A stretch of 64,000 nucleotides of DNA from Sphingopyxis sp. Root154 (GCF_001427105.1 NZ_LMGI01000002.1:1654651-1718650), one strand, 5' to 3'. Shown: positions 42,818 to 52,174, counted from the first letter of the stretch. The notes: generated by a model from the letters alone, not told the origin. Translations and numbers: made by a program.

Positions 42818-44791
42818 CTATAGCCCGTTGCAGACATTCTGGTTCGCCGTGTCGAGGAACGGGGCGAACGGGCAGCTGATATAGCGGAGGCGCACTCCGG
42901 CGCCGACATTCACGACAACCGTATCCGAGCGGATTGCGGCGGGCGCATTGCCAATGCCGCCGACGCGCGCGCCGCCATTATGCGCGCCCAAAAAGCTGAT
43001 CATATCATCCTGATCGATACCGTCGCCCGACACGCCGATTGCGCCGACCAGCTGATTGCCGCGATATATGGGGACCGATCCGGGGAAGATCTGAATACCG
43101 TTCTGCAGCCGGTTCTGCCCCGCCGCGACGTCGGGCAAGGTCGTGCAGCGCGCCGGGGTGTCGGTCGGGCTGGCGCCCGAGACGAAGCCGAGGTGCGCCC
43201 CGAGATTGCCGATGATCAGCGCCGATTGCAGCCCGGTCGAGAAGGGATTGAACTGCGCGATCGGGCGCGAAAGCGGCCCGTTCGGCCGGCCGACCTCGCC
43301 ATCGGGGAAATAGGGCCGCGACAGATTGCCGTTGGCGCGGTCGGAGAAGGCGATCGTGCCGGTGAGCGCGGCAGGATTGTTCAGGAAATTCCGCGTCGCG
43401 GTGACGAATTGGCGTACATCGGCGCTGGCGTTCGCGCTGAGTTCGGTTCCGGCCTGCGCGCCCGAGAAAAAGGCTGCGGTGCGCGCCTTCTGCAAGCTGA
43501 CGTCGGTTCCGAAGATCGGTGCATCGGGCGAGCGGACGAGACCAAGCACCGAGCCATGCGTATCGACGATGCTGATCGACACCTGCGCGCGGCTGTCGAG
43601 CGGGCGGCGAATCTGCGCGCGCGCGCGGCTCATTACCGTGAAGGCTTCCTCTAGGACCGCGCGCACTTCGGCCTGCGTCAGCGGCGCGCTGTTCGTTGCG
43701 CCGTCGGTGCCGGCACGCAGCGGATAGCGGTTCGCACCGCTGCCGTCGGTGAGCACGAAGGCGTCGCGGTTCGAAAATTCGGCCGCAGTCGACGCGCGGA
43801 TGCCCGACGCCTCGCTGCCATAAGCGGTGCCCGCAATGACCCCGGCATTGGCATAACCGACCACCGCGACGAGGTTGCCCGCGGCGCCATTGAGGCTGGC
43901 GAAACTCGCCCCGGTTGGGGGGCTCAAGTCCTCATATTTAGCGTCGGAAAAGCGCAAGCTTGTGCCATCGACGGTAATCTTGTCGGCGGTAATGCTGATT
44001 GGTGCTTCGAATCCGCGCGTGCCCGCGAGCGCGATGAACTCCTCGGGGTCGTTGTCGACGTCGAGGATGTTGGAGTCGCTGCCGTAGATGCCGTCGCCCA
44101 TCACCCCAATGCCGCCGACGAGCACGCCATTCTTGTAGAGCGGCAGCCCGCCGGGGTCAGCGGCGAGGCCGAGCGGCGAACGTTTGGGGCCGATCAGCGC
44201 CGCCGCCCCGGCGGTACCGAAGCGCGCCGACAGGTCGCTGCAGGGAAGCTGGCTGAACTGCACGCCGAAAAGCGGCCCGCTTTCGAGCCCGACGGTGGTC
44301 GGCGCCGGCGGGAAATGTTCCTGGACGATCTGGCTCGCGGTGCGGGTCGAGAAGGCGTTGCCGCCGCTCGAGAGATACGCGCCGGTAACCGCCTTGGCGA
44401 TCGCGCCGCCCTCAGCGGGAAAGGTGACATTCTGTGCGTCGATGTTCGCGCCATTAGGGGCAGGCGCGGTCGTCGCGGTCGCGCGCGCGCCGGACATACG
44501 GAACACGCCGAGCACATTGCCGACGCGGTCGGTCACCGCGATCACCGATGGCAGGCCGCGTGCCTGCGCTTCCGATATGGCCTGTGCGAGCACGCGCTCG
44601 ACGTCCGCCGTGCTCAGCGCTTCGGCGGCGGGCGGCGTATATACCGTAGTCGGCGTTGGAGTGGGGGTCGGGGTAGGAGTCGGGGTCGGCGTACCGCCGC
44701 CACCCCCGCCACCGCCGCCGCACGAGGTAAGCAGCAGCGCGCCCATCGCGGCAAAGGCGGCCGAACGAAAAAGATGGGTCTTGCTCTGCAT
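42818..44791 (-). CDS. Lipoprotein with two GlcG/HbpS-like haem-binding domains
   Basis: 657 residues. A lipobox (ALLLTSC, Cys about 24) is followed by a run of nine Gly and a (Thr-Pro)n spacer, so the protein is lipid-anchored with a flexible stalk. Two related GlcG/HbpS domains follow (residues about 55-330 and 365-645). Each has a start like LSTADVERVLAQAISEAQAR or LTQAEVRAVLEEAFTVMSRA, a VTDRVGNVLGVFR-type strand, and a PLYKNGVLVGGIGVMGDGI or PIYRGNQLVGAIGVSGDGI motif. Family members bind haem or small ligands. Four cysteines near domain ends could form disulphides. It lies between the cytochrome and the barrel gene. Confidence 0.78.
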   Translation of the reverse strand: MQSKTHLFRSAAFAAMGALLLTSCGGGGGGGGGTPTPTPTPTPTPTPTTVYTPPAAEALSTADVERVLAQAISEAQARGLPSVIAVTDRVGNVLGVFRMSGARATATTAPAPNGANIDAQNVTFPAEGGAIAKAVTGAYLSSGGNAFSTRTASQIVQEHFPPAPTTVGLESGPLFGVQFSQLPCSDLSARFGTAGAAALIGPKRSPLGLAADPGGLPLYKNGVLVGGIGVMGDGIYGSDSNILDVDNDPEEFIALAGTRGFEAPISITADKITVDGTSLRFSDAKYEDLSPPTGASFASLNGAAGNLVAVVGYANAGVIAGTAYGSEASGIRASTAAEFSNRDAFVLTDGSGANRYPLRAGTDGATNSAPLTQAEVRAVLEEAFTVMSRARAQIRRPLDSRAQVSISIVDTHGSVLGLVRSPDAPIFGTDVSLQKARTAAFFSGAQAGTELSANASADVRQFVTATRNFLNNPAALTGTIAFSDRANGNLSRPYFPDGEVGRPNGPLSRPIAQFNPFSTGLQSALIIGNLGAHLGFVSGASPTDTPARCTTLPDVAAGQNRLQNGIQIFPGSVPIYRGNQLVGAIGVSGDGIDQDDMISFLGAHNGGARVGGIGNAPAAIRSDTVVVNVGAGVRLRYISCPFAPFLDTANQNVCNGL

Positions 44792-44795
44792 GATC

Positions 44796-46259
44796 TTACC
44801 GCAGCGCCCCGATCGCGCGCACTGCGCTGCCGAACGACGCCTGAAATTCGGAGGGCTTGTAGGCGTTGGGGTCTTTCACCGCAGCATAGGCGCGGTCGAT
44901 GTCGCCGCGAATGCCCGCCGCCGCACCGATGGTCACGCGGCCCGACGACACCATCGCGTTGAGCAAGGTGTCGACCCCCATCACCGCCTGCTGCGACCCC
45001 GAATAGTCGGTGTAGCGATCGCTGATCGCCTTCGCCGAAATCGCGTCGACCATCGCAAAGGCGTCGGTGCCCGAGAAATTGCGCGACGCGAACGCACTCT
45101 TGAGCGCCGCGACGGTCTGCGACAGCTGCACTGCAGCGGCGACCGCGCTCGGCCGGTCGGTCGCCATCGCCTTGTGGAACGCCGCGGTGCGGAGAGCGAG
45201 CTGGTCGGCAAGCGCGGGCGCGGCCAAGCGCGCCGCGGCGGCGAGCATGATCAGATTCTCGTCATTATAGGGCGGCATGCCTTCGGGGATCGACCGGCCG
45301 GGATTGTCGAGCCCGGTGCGCACGGGCTTCGCCTGATCGAAGATACGGCGGTGACAGCTGTGGCAGTCGAGGAAATAGAATTCGGGGAACAGGCCCTCGG
45401 TCCCGCGCCGCGTCTGGAACAGAGCGAGGCTGCGCTCGATCGCGGTCGCCTGCCCGACCGCCCACATCTGGACATGATCGGTGCGCCGGTTCGCGGCGCC
45501 GAACTTGCGCCAGCCATAGTCGGCGTCTTCCTGATGATGCGCTTGCAGCGACGAGAAGAGATCGAGTTCGAACGAAATGCGGGGATGCCCTGCCGCCATG
45601 ATGCGGTGGGTGACGAACTGGCCGTCGGCCGCCGAGCCGAAATGGCAGTCGACGCATACGCCCGCGCGGACGACGGGGTCCTCGAGCTTCTTCAGCCCCG
45701 CCGACAAGTTCGCGAGATGCTTGTCGCGCATTTCGCGGTCGGGGTCGGCGTTCGTGCCGACGCCGGCATAATGGCTCGCAAGCCAGCCGCCCGCGGGGCC
45801 GTGGCACGATTCGCAGCCGACGCCGTCCTCGGCCGGGGCGGCGCGCGCGGTGCCCGCAGTGCTGTGGCAGCCGAGGCACATCTGCGCCTTGGCGGGATCA
45901 CCAATGCCGAGGTTGCGCGCGATGAATTGGCTGCGGTTGTTGCTGAGCACTGCCCACGCGCGGCTGTGCGCACCGCCGGGGGTCGAGGGTTCCTGCCATT
46001 TCATCAGCTCGTCCTGGCGGACGACGGTGCCGTCACCCTCCATCCGGCCGTGGCAGGTCGAACCCGCGCACGAAGCGACGCCGGTGTAACGCGCGCCGCT
46101 TTCGCCCTGCGAGCGGGCGGGGGGTGCAAAGACGAACGCCGCAATGGCGAACGCGAGCAGCATCAGCACCAGAGTGGCAAATGCCGCGCGCGTGGGAGCA
46201 AGGGCGGCTAACGCCGCCCAAGGCCGGTCGGCGCGCTCCTTTCCAGCGTGCGTCGTCAT
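44796..46259 (-). CDS. Membrane-anchored multihaem cytochrome c (c554-like)
   Basis: 487 residues. An N-terminal hydrophobic segment (residues 28-45, TLVLMLLAFAIAAFVFA) is a signal anchor or uncleaved signal. Four standard haem sites start at Cys128, 149, 202 and 299 (CLGCH, CESCH, CVDCH, CHSCH). A fifth unusual CAGSTCH (CX4CH) lies at 64-70. The spacing resembles c554-type multihaem proteins. The C-terminal 150 residues are helical without Cys. It is the first gene of the operon, 50 nt after gdhA, with an AAGGGG ribosome site. It may carry electrons from the inner membrane toward the decahaem protein. Confidence 0.8.
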   Translation of the reverse strand: MTTHAGKERADRPWAALAALAPTRAAFATLVLMLLAFAIAAFVFAPPARSQGESGARYTGVASCAGSTCHGRMEGDGTVVRQDELMKWQEPSTPGGAHSRAWAVLSNNRSQFIARNLGIGDPAKAQMCLGCHSTAGTARAAPAEDGVGCESCHGPAGGWLASHYAGVGTNADPDREMRDKHLANLSAGLKKLEDPVVRAGVCVDCHFGSAADGQFVTHRIMAAGHPRISFELDLFSSLQAHHQEDADYGWRKFGAANRRTDHVQMWAVGQATAIERSLALFQTRRGTEGLFPEFYFLDCHSCHRRIFDQAKPVRTGLDNPGRSIPEGMPPYNDENLIMLAAAARLAAPALADQLALRTAAFHKAMATDRPSAVAAAVQLSQTVAALKSAFASRNFSGTDAFAMVDAISAKAISDRYTDYSGSQQAVMGVDTLLNAMVSSGRVTIGAAAGIRGDIDRAYAAVKDPNAYKPSEFQASFGSAVRAIGALR

Positions 46260-46309
46260 CCGCAGAACCCCTTTTTCCCCAACCCGGCGCCTTTACGCCT
46301 TGGGCCGAT

Positions 46310-47665
46310 TTATACCACCCCGAATGCCAGCATCGCGTCGGCCACTTTCTTGAAGCCGGCGATGTTCGCGCCCTTCACATAGTCGATATAGCCGCCGCCG
46401 CGGTCACCATAGGTCAGGCAGCTCTTGTGGATGCCGTCCATGATGTCCTTGAGCATCTGCTGCAGCTCGGCTTCGCTCCAGCTGCGGCGCCCGCTGTTCT
46501 GGCTCATTTCGAGGCCCGACACTGCGACGCCGCCGGCATTCGCCGCCTTGCCCGGCGCGAACATGATCTTCGCATCCTTGAAGATATGCACACCTTCGAG
46601 GTTGGTCGGCATGTTGGCGCCCTCGCTGACCGCGATACAGCCGTTGGCGACGAGCGCCTTCGCATCGTCGCCGAGCAGCTCGTTCTGCGTCGCGCACGGC
46701 AAAGCAACGTCGCACTTCACGCCCCACGGCGTCTTGCCCGCCGTGAAGCTCGCGCTTTTGAACTCGTCGCAATATTCCTCGATCCGGCCGCGGCGATGCG
46801 TCTTGTGCGCCTTCACCCAATCAATCTTTTCCTGCGTGATGCCATCGGGATCATGGATGAAGCCGCCCGAATCGGAGAGCGTCAGCACCTTGCCGCCGAG
46901 CTGGACGATCTTTTCGGCCGCGTGCGTCGCGACATTGCCCGAGCCCGAAATGACCGCACTCTTGCCGACCAGATCCTGCCCCTTCGCGGCGAGCATATTG
47001 GCGAGGAAATAAACCGCGCCATAACCCGTCGCCTCGGTGCGAATCAGCGAGCCGCCCCATTCGAGACCCTTGCCGGTGAGCACGCCGGTAAACTCGTTGG
47101 TGATCCGCTTGTACTGGCCGAACATGAAGCCGATTTCGCGGCCACCCACCCCGATGTCGCCCGCGGGCACGTCGATGTCGGCGCCGATGTGACGATAGAG
47201 CTCGGTCATGAAGCTTTGGCAAAAGCGCATGATCTCACGCACGCTCTTGCCCTTGGGATTGAAGTTCGACCCGCCCTTGCCGCCGCCCATCGGCAGCCCG
47301 GTCAGCGCATTCTTGAACGTCTGTTCGAAGGCGAGGAATTTGAGCACGCTTTCGGTGACGCTCGGGTGAAAGCGGATGCCGCCCTTATACGGCCCGATGG
47401 CATTGTTGTTCTGGACGCGCCAGCCGCGCTGAACGCGGATATTGCCGTTGTCGTCTTCCCAGCAGACGCGAAAGGACACGACCCGGTCGGGTTCGGCGAT
47501 GCGCCGCAAAATTTGCTGCGCGTGATATTCTTCCTTGTCGGCGATGAAATCGAAGATGTCCTCGGACACTTCCTGCACCGCCTGGACGAACTCGGGCTGA
47601 CCCGGGTTGCGCTTTTTTACGCCTTCCATGAACGTCGAAAAGTCGACGTGATCCGAAATTGCCAT
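46310..47665 (-). CDS. gdhA: NADP-specific glutamate dehydrogenase
   Basis: 451 residues from the ATG at 47665 (AGGGG ribosome site). Features: PYKGGIRFHPSVTESVLKFL, catalytic Lys region GLPMGGGKGGSNFNP, dinucleotide fold SAVISGSGNVATHAAEKI, and the C-terminal segment ANAGGVAVSGLEMSQNS. This is the hexameric 450-residue type that makes glutamate from 2-oxoglutarate and ammonia with NADPH. Its stop is only 50 nt from the start of the multihaem operon on the same strand, so read-through is possible, although a functional link is not obvious. Confidence 0.95.
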   Translation of the reverse strand: MAISDHVDFSTFMEGVKKRNPGQPEFVQAVQEVSEDIFDFIADKEEYHAQQILRRIAEPDRVVSFRVCWEDDNGNIRVQRGWRVQNNNAIGPYKGGIRFHPSVTESVLKFLAFEQTFKNALTGLPMGGGKGGSNFNPKGKSVREIMRFCQSFMTELYRHIGADIDVPAGDIGVGGREIGFMFGQYKRITNEFTGVLTGKGLEWGGSLIRTEATGYGAVYFLANMLAAKGQDLVGKSAVISGSGNVATHAAEKIVQLGGKVLTLSDSGGFIHDPDGITQEKIDWVKAHKTHRRGRIEEYCDEFKSASFTAGKTPWGVKCDVALPCATQNELLGDDAKALVANGCIAVSEGANMPTNLEGVHIFKDAKIMFAPGKAANAGGVAVSGLEMSQNSGRRSWSEAELQQMLKDIMDGIHKSCLTYGDRGGGYIDYVKGANIAGFKKVADAMLAFGVV

Positions 47666-47823
47666 GCACCCCTCCCCTGTATGACTGGGAAAGCCGGTGC
47701 GACCCCTGACGATTTTATCGTTGACCGACCTTGTATGCCAAAGGCTACACCATCGCCAAGCAAAGGCAATATGACTGCGCGCACAGGCGGCATTTTTTCG
47801 CGGCGCGTCCAAGAGGGGCAAAA

Positions 47824-48774
47824 ATGAGCGAGAGCAACAAGATGGCGACGGGCACTACGGGGGGCATGACGGGCACCAACCGGGCGATATTGATCGCCGC
47901 CTTCCTGTTGCTGGCAGCCGCGATCGGTTATGCGATCTGGCGCGATTCCGGTCCCCCGGCGCCCGATCCCGCAACGCAAACCATGGGCGCGCAGTCCAAT
48001 CAGCTCGCCGAGCTGGAGGCGCGCACAAAGCGCGAACCGAGCAGCGCGGACGCCTGGACCGCGCTCGGCGCCGCGAAATTCGACCTCAGCGATTTTGCCG
48101 GTGCCGCCACCGCTTATGAAAAGGCGGTCGCGCTTTCGCCCGATTCGGCGGGCCTTTGGTCTGCGCTCGGCGAGGCGCGGGTGATGGGAAGCGACAGCGA
48201 TCCGATGCCCGCCGCCGGACTCGACGCGTTCAACCGGGCGATCGCGCTCGACGCCAAGGATCCGCGTGCGCGTTATTTCCTCGCGGTGAAAAAGGATATT
48301 GGCGGCGATCACAAGGGCGCGATCGAGGACTGGTTCGCGCTGCTCGCCGACACACCGCAGGGCGCGCCATGGGAGGCGGACCTCCGCCGCACGATCGAAC
48401 AGGTTGGGCAGATCCACAAGATCGACGTTGCCGCGCGGCTCGCAAGCACGCAGCCGCGGCCGCTGACCGCCAACGAAATGCCGGTTGCGGCGCGCGCGAT
48501 TCCGGGGCCGAGCCGCGCCGACATGGAAGCGGCATCGCAGCTCCCTAAGGGCCAGCAGGACCAGATGATCGAGGGCATGGTGAGCGGGCTCGAAGCGAAG
48601 CTCAAAGCCGATCCCGCCGACGTCGACCGCTGGATCATGTTGATGCGCAGCCGGATGACGCTGGGCGAAACGGCAAAGGCCGCACAGGCGCTGAAAGACG
48701 GGATTGCGGCGAACCCGGCTGCGGCGGGACGATTGAAGGCGCAGGCGCAGCTGCTGGGGGTGCCGGGTGCGTAA
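47824..48774 (+). CDS. CcmI/NrfG-like TPR protein
   Basis: 316 residues from the ATG at 47824, with AGAGGGG 5-8 nt upstream. A single membrane helix spans residues about 20-40 (ILIAAFLLLAAAIGYAIW), and the periplasmic part starts with TPR helices (LEARTKREPSSADAWTALGA, YEKAVALSPDSAGLWSALGE, FNRAIALDAKDPRARYFLAV) then a helical C-terminus. This is the arrangement of CcmI/CycH/NrfG proteins that hold apocytochrome c during haem attachment. It is divergent from gdhA and near the multihaem operon, which would need such a helper. Confidence 0.68.
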   Translation: MSESNKMATGTTGGMTGTNRAILIAAFLLLAAAIGYAIWRDSGPPAPDPATQTMGAQSNQLAELEARTKREPSSADAWTALGAAKFDLSDFAGAATAYEKAVALSPDSAGLWSALGEARVMGSDSDPMPAAGLDAFNRAIALDAKDPRARYFLAVKKDIGGDHKGAIEDWFALLADTPQGAPWEADLRRTIEQVGQIHKIDVAARLASTQPRPLTANEMPVAARAIPGPSRADMEAASQLPKGQQDQMIEGMVSGLEAKLKADPADVDRWIMLMRSRMTLGETAKAAQALKDGIAANPAAAGRLKAQAQLLGVPGA

Positions 48775-48981
48775 AAATCCCCGTTGGCGCGCGGCCCGGA
48801 ACGCGGTACGCCGTCATCGCTGCGGGGGGCAACCATAACATAGGGTCGCCGCGGCACTATGCCGCGAGACGCTTTCGGACGTATTTGCCCGGGACAGTTG
48901 TCCACTCTGTATCGGGCCTCGTGGTTCCAGCCAGCCGATGCGCTGGCTGCCGAAGCCACCGCGCATCAGCCAGCGCAGAAT
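48775..48981. other. Convergent intergenic region with two hairpins
   Basis: 207 nt between the TPR gene and putA. Two perfect inverted repeats occur: CGCGGCA-CTA-TGCCGCG (48850-48866) and AGCCAGC-CGATGC-GCTGGCT (48929-48948). Neither has a T-run, so they are at best weak terminators. Confidence 0.45.
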
Positions 48982-51900
48982 TTAACCCGCCATCAACGCC
49001 GCATTCCCGCCCGCCGCGGTGATGTCGGTCGAGATCGACTTCTCTTCGGCGAAGCGGTGCAGATAATGCGGGCCGCCGGCCTTGGGGCCGGTGCCCGACA
49101 GACCGCGCCCACCGAACGGCTGCGAACCGACGATCGCGCCGATCTGGTTGCGGTTCACATAGACGTTGCCGACCTGCGCGCGCGCCGCGATATGCGCAGC
49201 GACCCCGTCGATGCGCGTGTGGACGCCGAGCGTCAGGCCGTAACCTGAGGCGTTGATCGCATCGATGAGCGCGTCGAGCTCGCCGCCCTTCCACGTCGCG
49301 ACATGGAGCACGGGGCCGAAAATCTCACGCTTCAGGTCGGTGACATGGTCGAGCCGGATCGCCACCGGCGGCACGAAATGGCCGTCGGCGGGCAGGTTCG
49401 TGCGCCCCGCTTCGGCGATCACACGCCCCGCGGCGCGCGCTTCGGCGACATAGGCGACAATATTCGCCTGCGCTTCATCATCGATGATCGGGCCCACATC
49501 AGTGGAAAGGATCGACGGATCGCCGACATTGAGTTCGGCCATCGCGCCCGCGACCATTTCAATCATCGTGTCGGCGACATCTTCCTGCACGCAGAGCAGG
49601 CGGAGCGCCGAACAGCGCTGCCCCGCCGACTGGAAGGCCGACGCGACGGCGTCGCGTGCGACCTGTTCGGGGAGTGCGGTCGAATCGACGATCATCGCAT
49701 TGGCGCCGCCGGTTTCGGCAATCAGCGTCGCGATCGGGCCGTCGCGTCCGGCGAGGCTGCGGTTGATCATACGCGCGACCTCGGTCGAGCCGGTGAAGGC
49801 GACGCCGATGATGTCGTCGTTGCTGGTGAGCGCCGCGCCAACGGTCTCGCCGCGGCCCGGGAGAAACGCAAGCACATCGCCCGGGATGCCAGCTTCGAGC
49901 AGCATTTCGACCGCGGCGTGCGCGATCAGCGGGGTCTGCTCAGCGGGCTTTGCGAGCACGGCGTTGCCCGCGGCGAGCGCCGCCGACACCTGGCCGAGGA
50001 AAATCGCGAGCGGGAAGTTCCACGGGCTGATGCACACGAACACGCCCTTGCCTTCGAGCATCAGCTCGTTGCGCTCGCCCGTCGGACCGGGCAACGCCAC
50101 CGGGTAGGTGAAGTCGGAACGCGCCTGTGCCGCATAATATCGCAGGAAATCGACCGCTTCGCGCACCTCGGCGATCGCATCGACGAGCGTCTTGCCCGCC
50201 TCGTCGATCGCGAGGCCGAGGAAAAGCGCATCATGCTCTTCGAGCAGGTCGGCGGCGCGTTCGAGCCGCTCGGCGCGGAAGGCCCCGCCCGCGAGACTCC
50301 AGTCGCCGTGCGCCTTCTGCCCCGCGGCGACGGCATCGGCGACCATCGCCGCGTCGGCCTCGATCACCTGCCCGACGACCACGCCCGTCGCGGGATTGCG
50401 CACCGGATCCGTCTTGCCCTTACGCGCAACGCCGCCGACGATCGGCGCCGCAACAAGGTCGCTCCGCCGCGCCGCGCCGATCGCCGAAACCAGCGCCTCG
50501 GGCACGCCGGGATCGCCGAGATCATAGCCGCGCGAATTGCGGCGCACGGGATCGAAGAGACCAAGGCCGGTCGCGATGGCGGGCGACGCCTCGCTCGCGA
50601 CGCTGCGCGGATCGACCGCAAGCTGCTCGGCGGTGACACCGGGGTCCGAAAACTGATGCACGAAGCTGGAGTTCGCGCCATTTTCGAGCAGGCGGCGGAC
50701 AAGATAGGCGAGCAGGTCGCGATGCGTGCCGACCGGCGCATAGACGCGCACCGGTCGCGGCGGCGGGAACAGCGCGACGAGCGCGTCATGCGCGCCCTCG
50801 CCCATGCCGTGGAGCCGTTGCAACTCGTAGTCGGCGCCCGCGAACAGTTCCGAGACAAAAGCGAGCGTCATCGCATTGTGGCTTGCGAACGCCGGATAGA
50901 TGCAATCCTGACAGTCGCGCAGCAACTGCGTGCAGCGCATATAATTGAGGTCGGTATGGAGTTTCGCGGTGAAGACGGGGAAGTCGCCGAGCCCCAGCGT
51001 CTGCGCGCGCTTGATCTCGGTGTCCCAATAGGCGCCCTTGACGAGGCGCATCGACAGCTTGACCCCGCGGGTCCGCGCGCGGTTCGCGAGCCAGTCGATC
51101 ACCGCCGGCGCGCGCTTCTGATAGGCCTGAATCACGATGCCGAGCCCGGTCCAGTTATCCGCGATCCCGGCGTCGATCAGCGCGGCGAACACGTCCATAT
51201 GCGGTTCCAGCCGGTCGCTTTCCTCGGCGTCGATCATCAGCGGGATGTTCACCGCGCGCGCTGCCTTCGCGAGTTCGACCACCTTCGGCACCAGTTCGCC
51301 GATCACACGCGCGTGCTGCAGATATTCGTAGCGCGGATGGAGCGCCGACAGCTTGATCGAAATGCCATGATTGGCGTGCGGGTCGCCCGGCTTCGCCGCC
51401 TTGCCGATGCGCGCGATGGCATTGGCGTAGCTCTCATAATAGCGCTGCGCATCCTCGGCGGTGCGTGCGGCTTCGCCGAGCATGTCGAAGCTCGCCAGCT
51501 CGGACTTTTCCTTGTCGGCGCGTTTGACCGCGGCGTCGATCGTCTCGCCCATCACGAACTGCTGGCCGAGCATCTTCATCGCCGCGAGCGCCGCCTGGCG
51601 AATCACCGGCTCGCCCGAGCGGCGCACCATCGATTTGATCAGGGTCAGCGGGTTCGCCTTGCTGCCCATCGCGTCGAGCATCAGCGTCGCCGAGCCGAGC
51701 GAGAGGCCGCGCGACGACAGCGCAACGATCAGCGGGCTGTCCTCATCCTCGCCGTCCTTCCAGTGGCGCCCCGCGATCTTGTCGCGGATCAGCGCATTGG
51801 CGGTCGCATTGTCGGGGACGCGGAGCAGCGCCTCGGCGAGGCACATCAGCACGACGCCTTCCTCGGTCGACAGGCGATAGCGGTTCATGAGTTGCGCGAC

Positions 51901-52077
51901 GAGCGTCTCGCGTTCGCCCTCGGCCTTCGCTTTGCGGATCAGTTCGAGCCCGCGGCGGGTGACCGCCTCGACACTCGCCGACGAGGTTGCAAGATCGTTG
52001 CGCAGCTCGGCGACGATGTCGGATTCGCTGCGGCGGGCGAGGGCGCGGATAGGCGTGCGGTCGGGGCTTTGGGTCAT
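48982..52077 (-). CDS. putA: Bifunctional proline dehydrogenase / pyrroline-5-carboxylate dehydrogenase
   Basis: 1031 residues from the ATG at 52077. Residues about 75-470 are the FAD-dependent proline dehydrogenase barrel (ISIKLSALHPRYEY, MIDAEESDRLEPHMDV, LSMRLVKGAYWDTEIKRAQ, YPAFASHNAMTLAFV). Residues about 540-1020 are the aldehyde dehydrogenase half (ISPWNFPLAIFLGQ, catalytic Cys in SAFQSAGQRCSALRLL, and TLIAETGGANAMI). No N-terminal ribbon-helix-helix domain is present, so it is the short type A PutA and cannot self-regulate. The divergent Lrp-type gene probably activates it. It oxidises proline to glutamate. Confidence 0.96.
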   Translation of the reverse strand: MTQSPDRTPIRALARRSESDIVAELRNDLATSSASVEAVTRRGLELIRKAKAEGERETLVAQLMNRYRLSTEEGVVLMCLAEALLRVPDNATANALIRDKIAGRHWKDGEDEDSPLIVALSSRGLSLGSATLMLDAMGSKANPLTLIKSMVRRSGEPVIRQAALAAMKMLGQQFVMGETIDAAVKRADKEKSELASFDMLGEAARTAEDAQRYYESYANAIARIGKAAKPGDPHANHGISIKLSALHPRYEYLQHARVIGELVPKVVELAKAARAVNIPLMIDAEESDRLEPHMDVFAALIDAGIADNWTGLGIVIQAYQKRAPAVIDWLANRARTRGVKLSMRLVKGAYWDTEIKRAQTLGLGDFPVFTAKLHTDLNYMRCTQLLRDCQDCIYPAFASHNAMTLAFVSELFAGADYELQRLHGMGEGAHDALVALFPPPRPVRVYAPVGTHRDLLAYLVRRLLENGANSSFVHQFSDPGVTAEQLAVDPRSVASEASPAIATGLGLFDPVRRNSRGYDLGDPGVPEALVSAIGAARRSDLVAAPIVGGVARKGKTDPVRNPATGVVVGQVIEADAAMVADAVAAGQKAHGDWSLAGGAFRAERLERAADLLEEHDALFLGLAIDEAGKTLVDAIAEVREAVDFLRYYAAQARSDFTYPVALPGPTGERNELMLEGKGVFVCISPWNFPLAIFLGQVSAALAAGNAVLAKPAEQTPLIAHAAVEMLLEAGIPGDVLAFLPGRGETVGAALTSNDDIIGVAFTGSTEVARMINRSLAGRDGPIATLIAETGGANAMIVDSTALPEQVARDAVASAFQSAGQRCSALRLLCVQEDVADTMIEMVAGAMAELNVGDPSILSTDVGPIIDDEAQANIVAYVAEARAAGRVIAEAGRTNLPADGHFVPPVAIRLDHVTDLKREIFGPVLHVATWKGGELDALIDAINASGYGLTLGVHTRIDGVAAHIAARAQVGNVYVNRNQIGAIVGSQPFGGRGLSGTGPKAGGPHYLHRFAEEKSISTDITAAGGNAALMAG

Positions 52078-52127
52078 GGCGCCCGATATCACATCGGCAG
52101 AAGTCGATCCGACTTGTTTGGGCCATT

Positions 52128-52139
52128 TTCATATATGAA
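52128..52139. promoter_or_regulatory. Palindrome in the putA-putR intergenic region
   Basis: TTCATATATGAA is a perfect 12-bp palindrome, 36 nt before the regulator start and 51 nt before putA. AT-rich palindromes of this kind are typical Lrp/AsnC sites, so it is a candidate PutR operator. Confidence 0.5.
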
Positions 52140-52174
52140 TTGACCAAGTTTCCCTGAATCATTAGCCAATATCT

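Noticed and set aside
44640..44715. Tandem-repeat-like DNA in the GlcG lipoprotein gene
   Set aside because: It encodes a Gly run and Thr-Pro stalk in frame after the lipobox, so it is coding low complexity and not an independent repeat.
49303..52143. 946-residue open frame on the plus strand opposite putA
   Set aside because: Shadow of putA in GC-rich DNA; no family signature, and the putA frame has all catalytic motifs.
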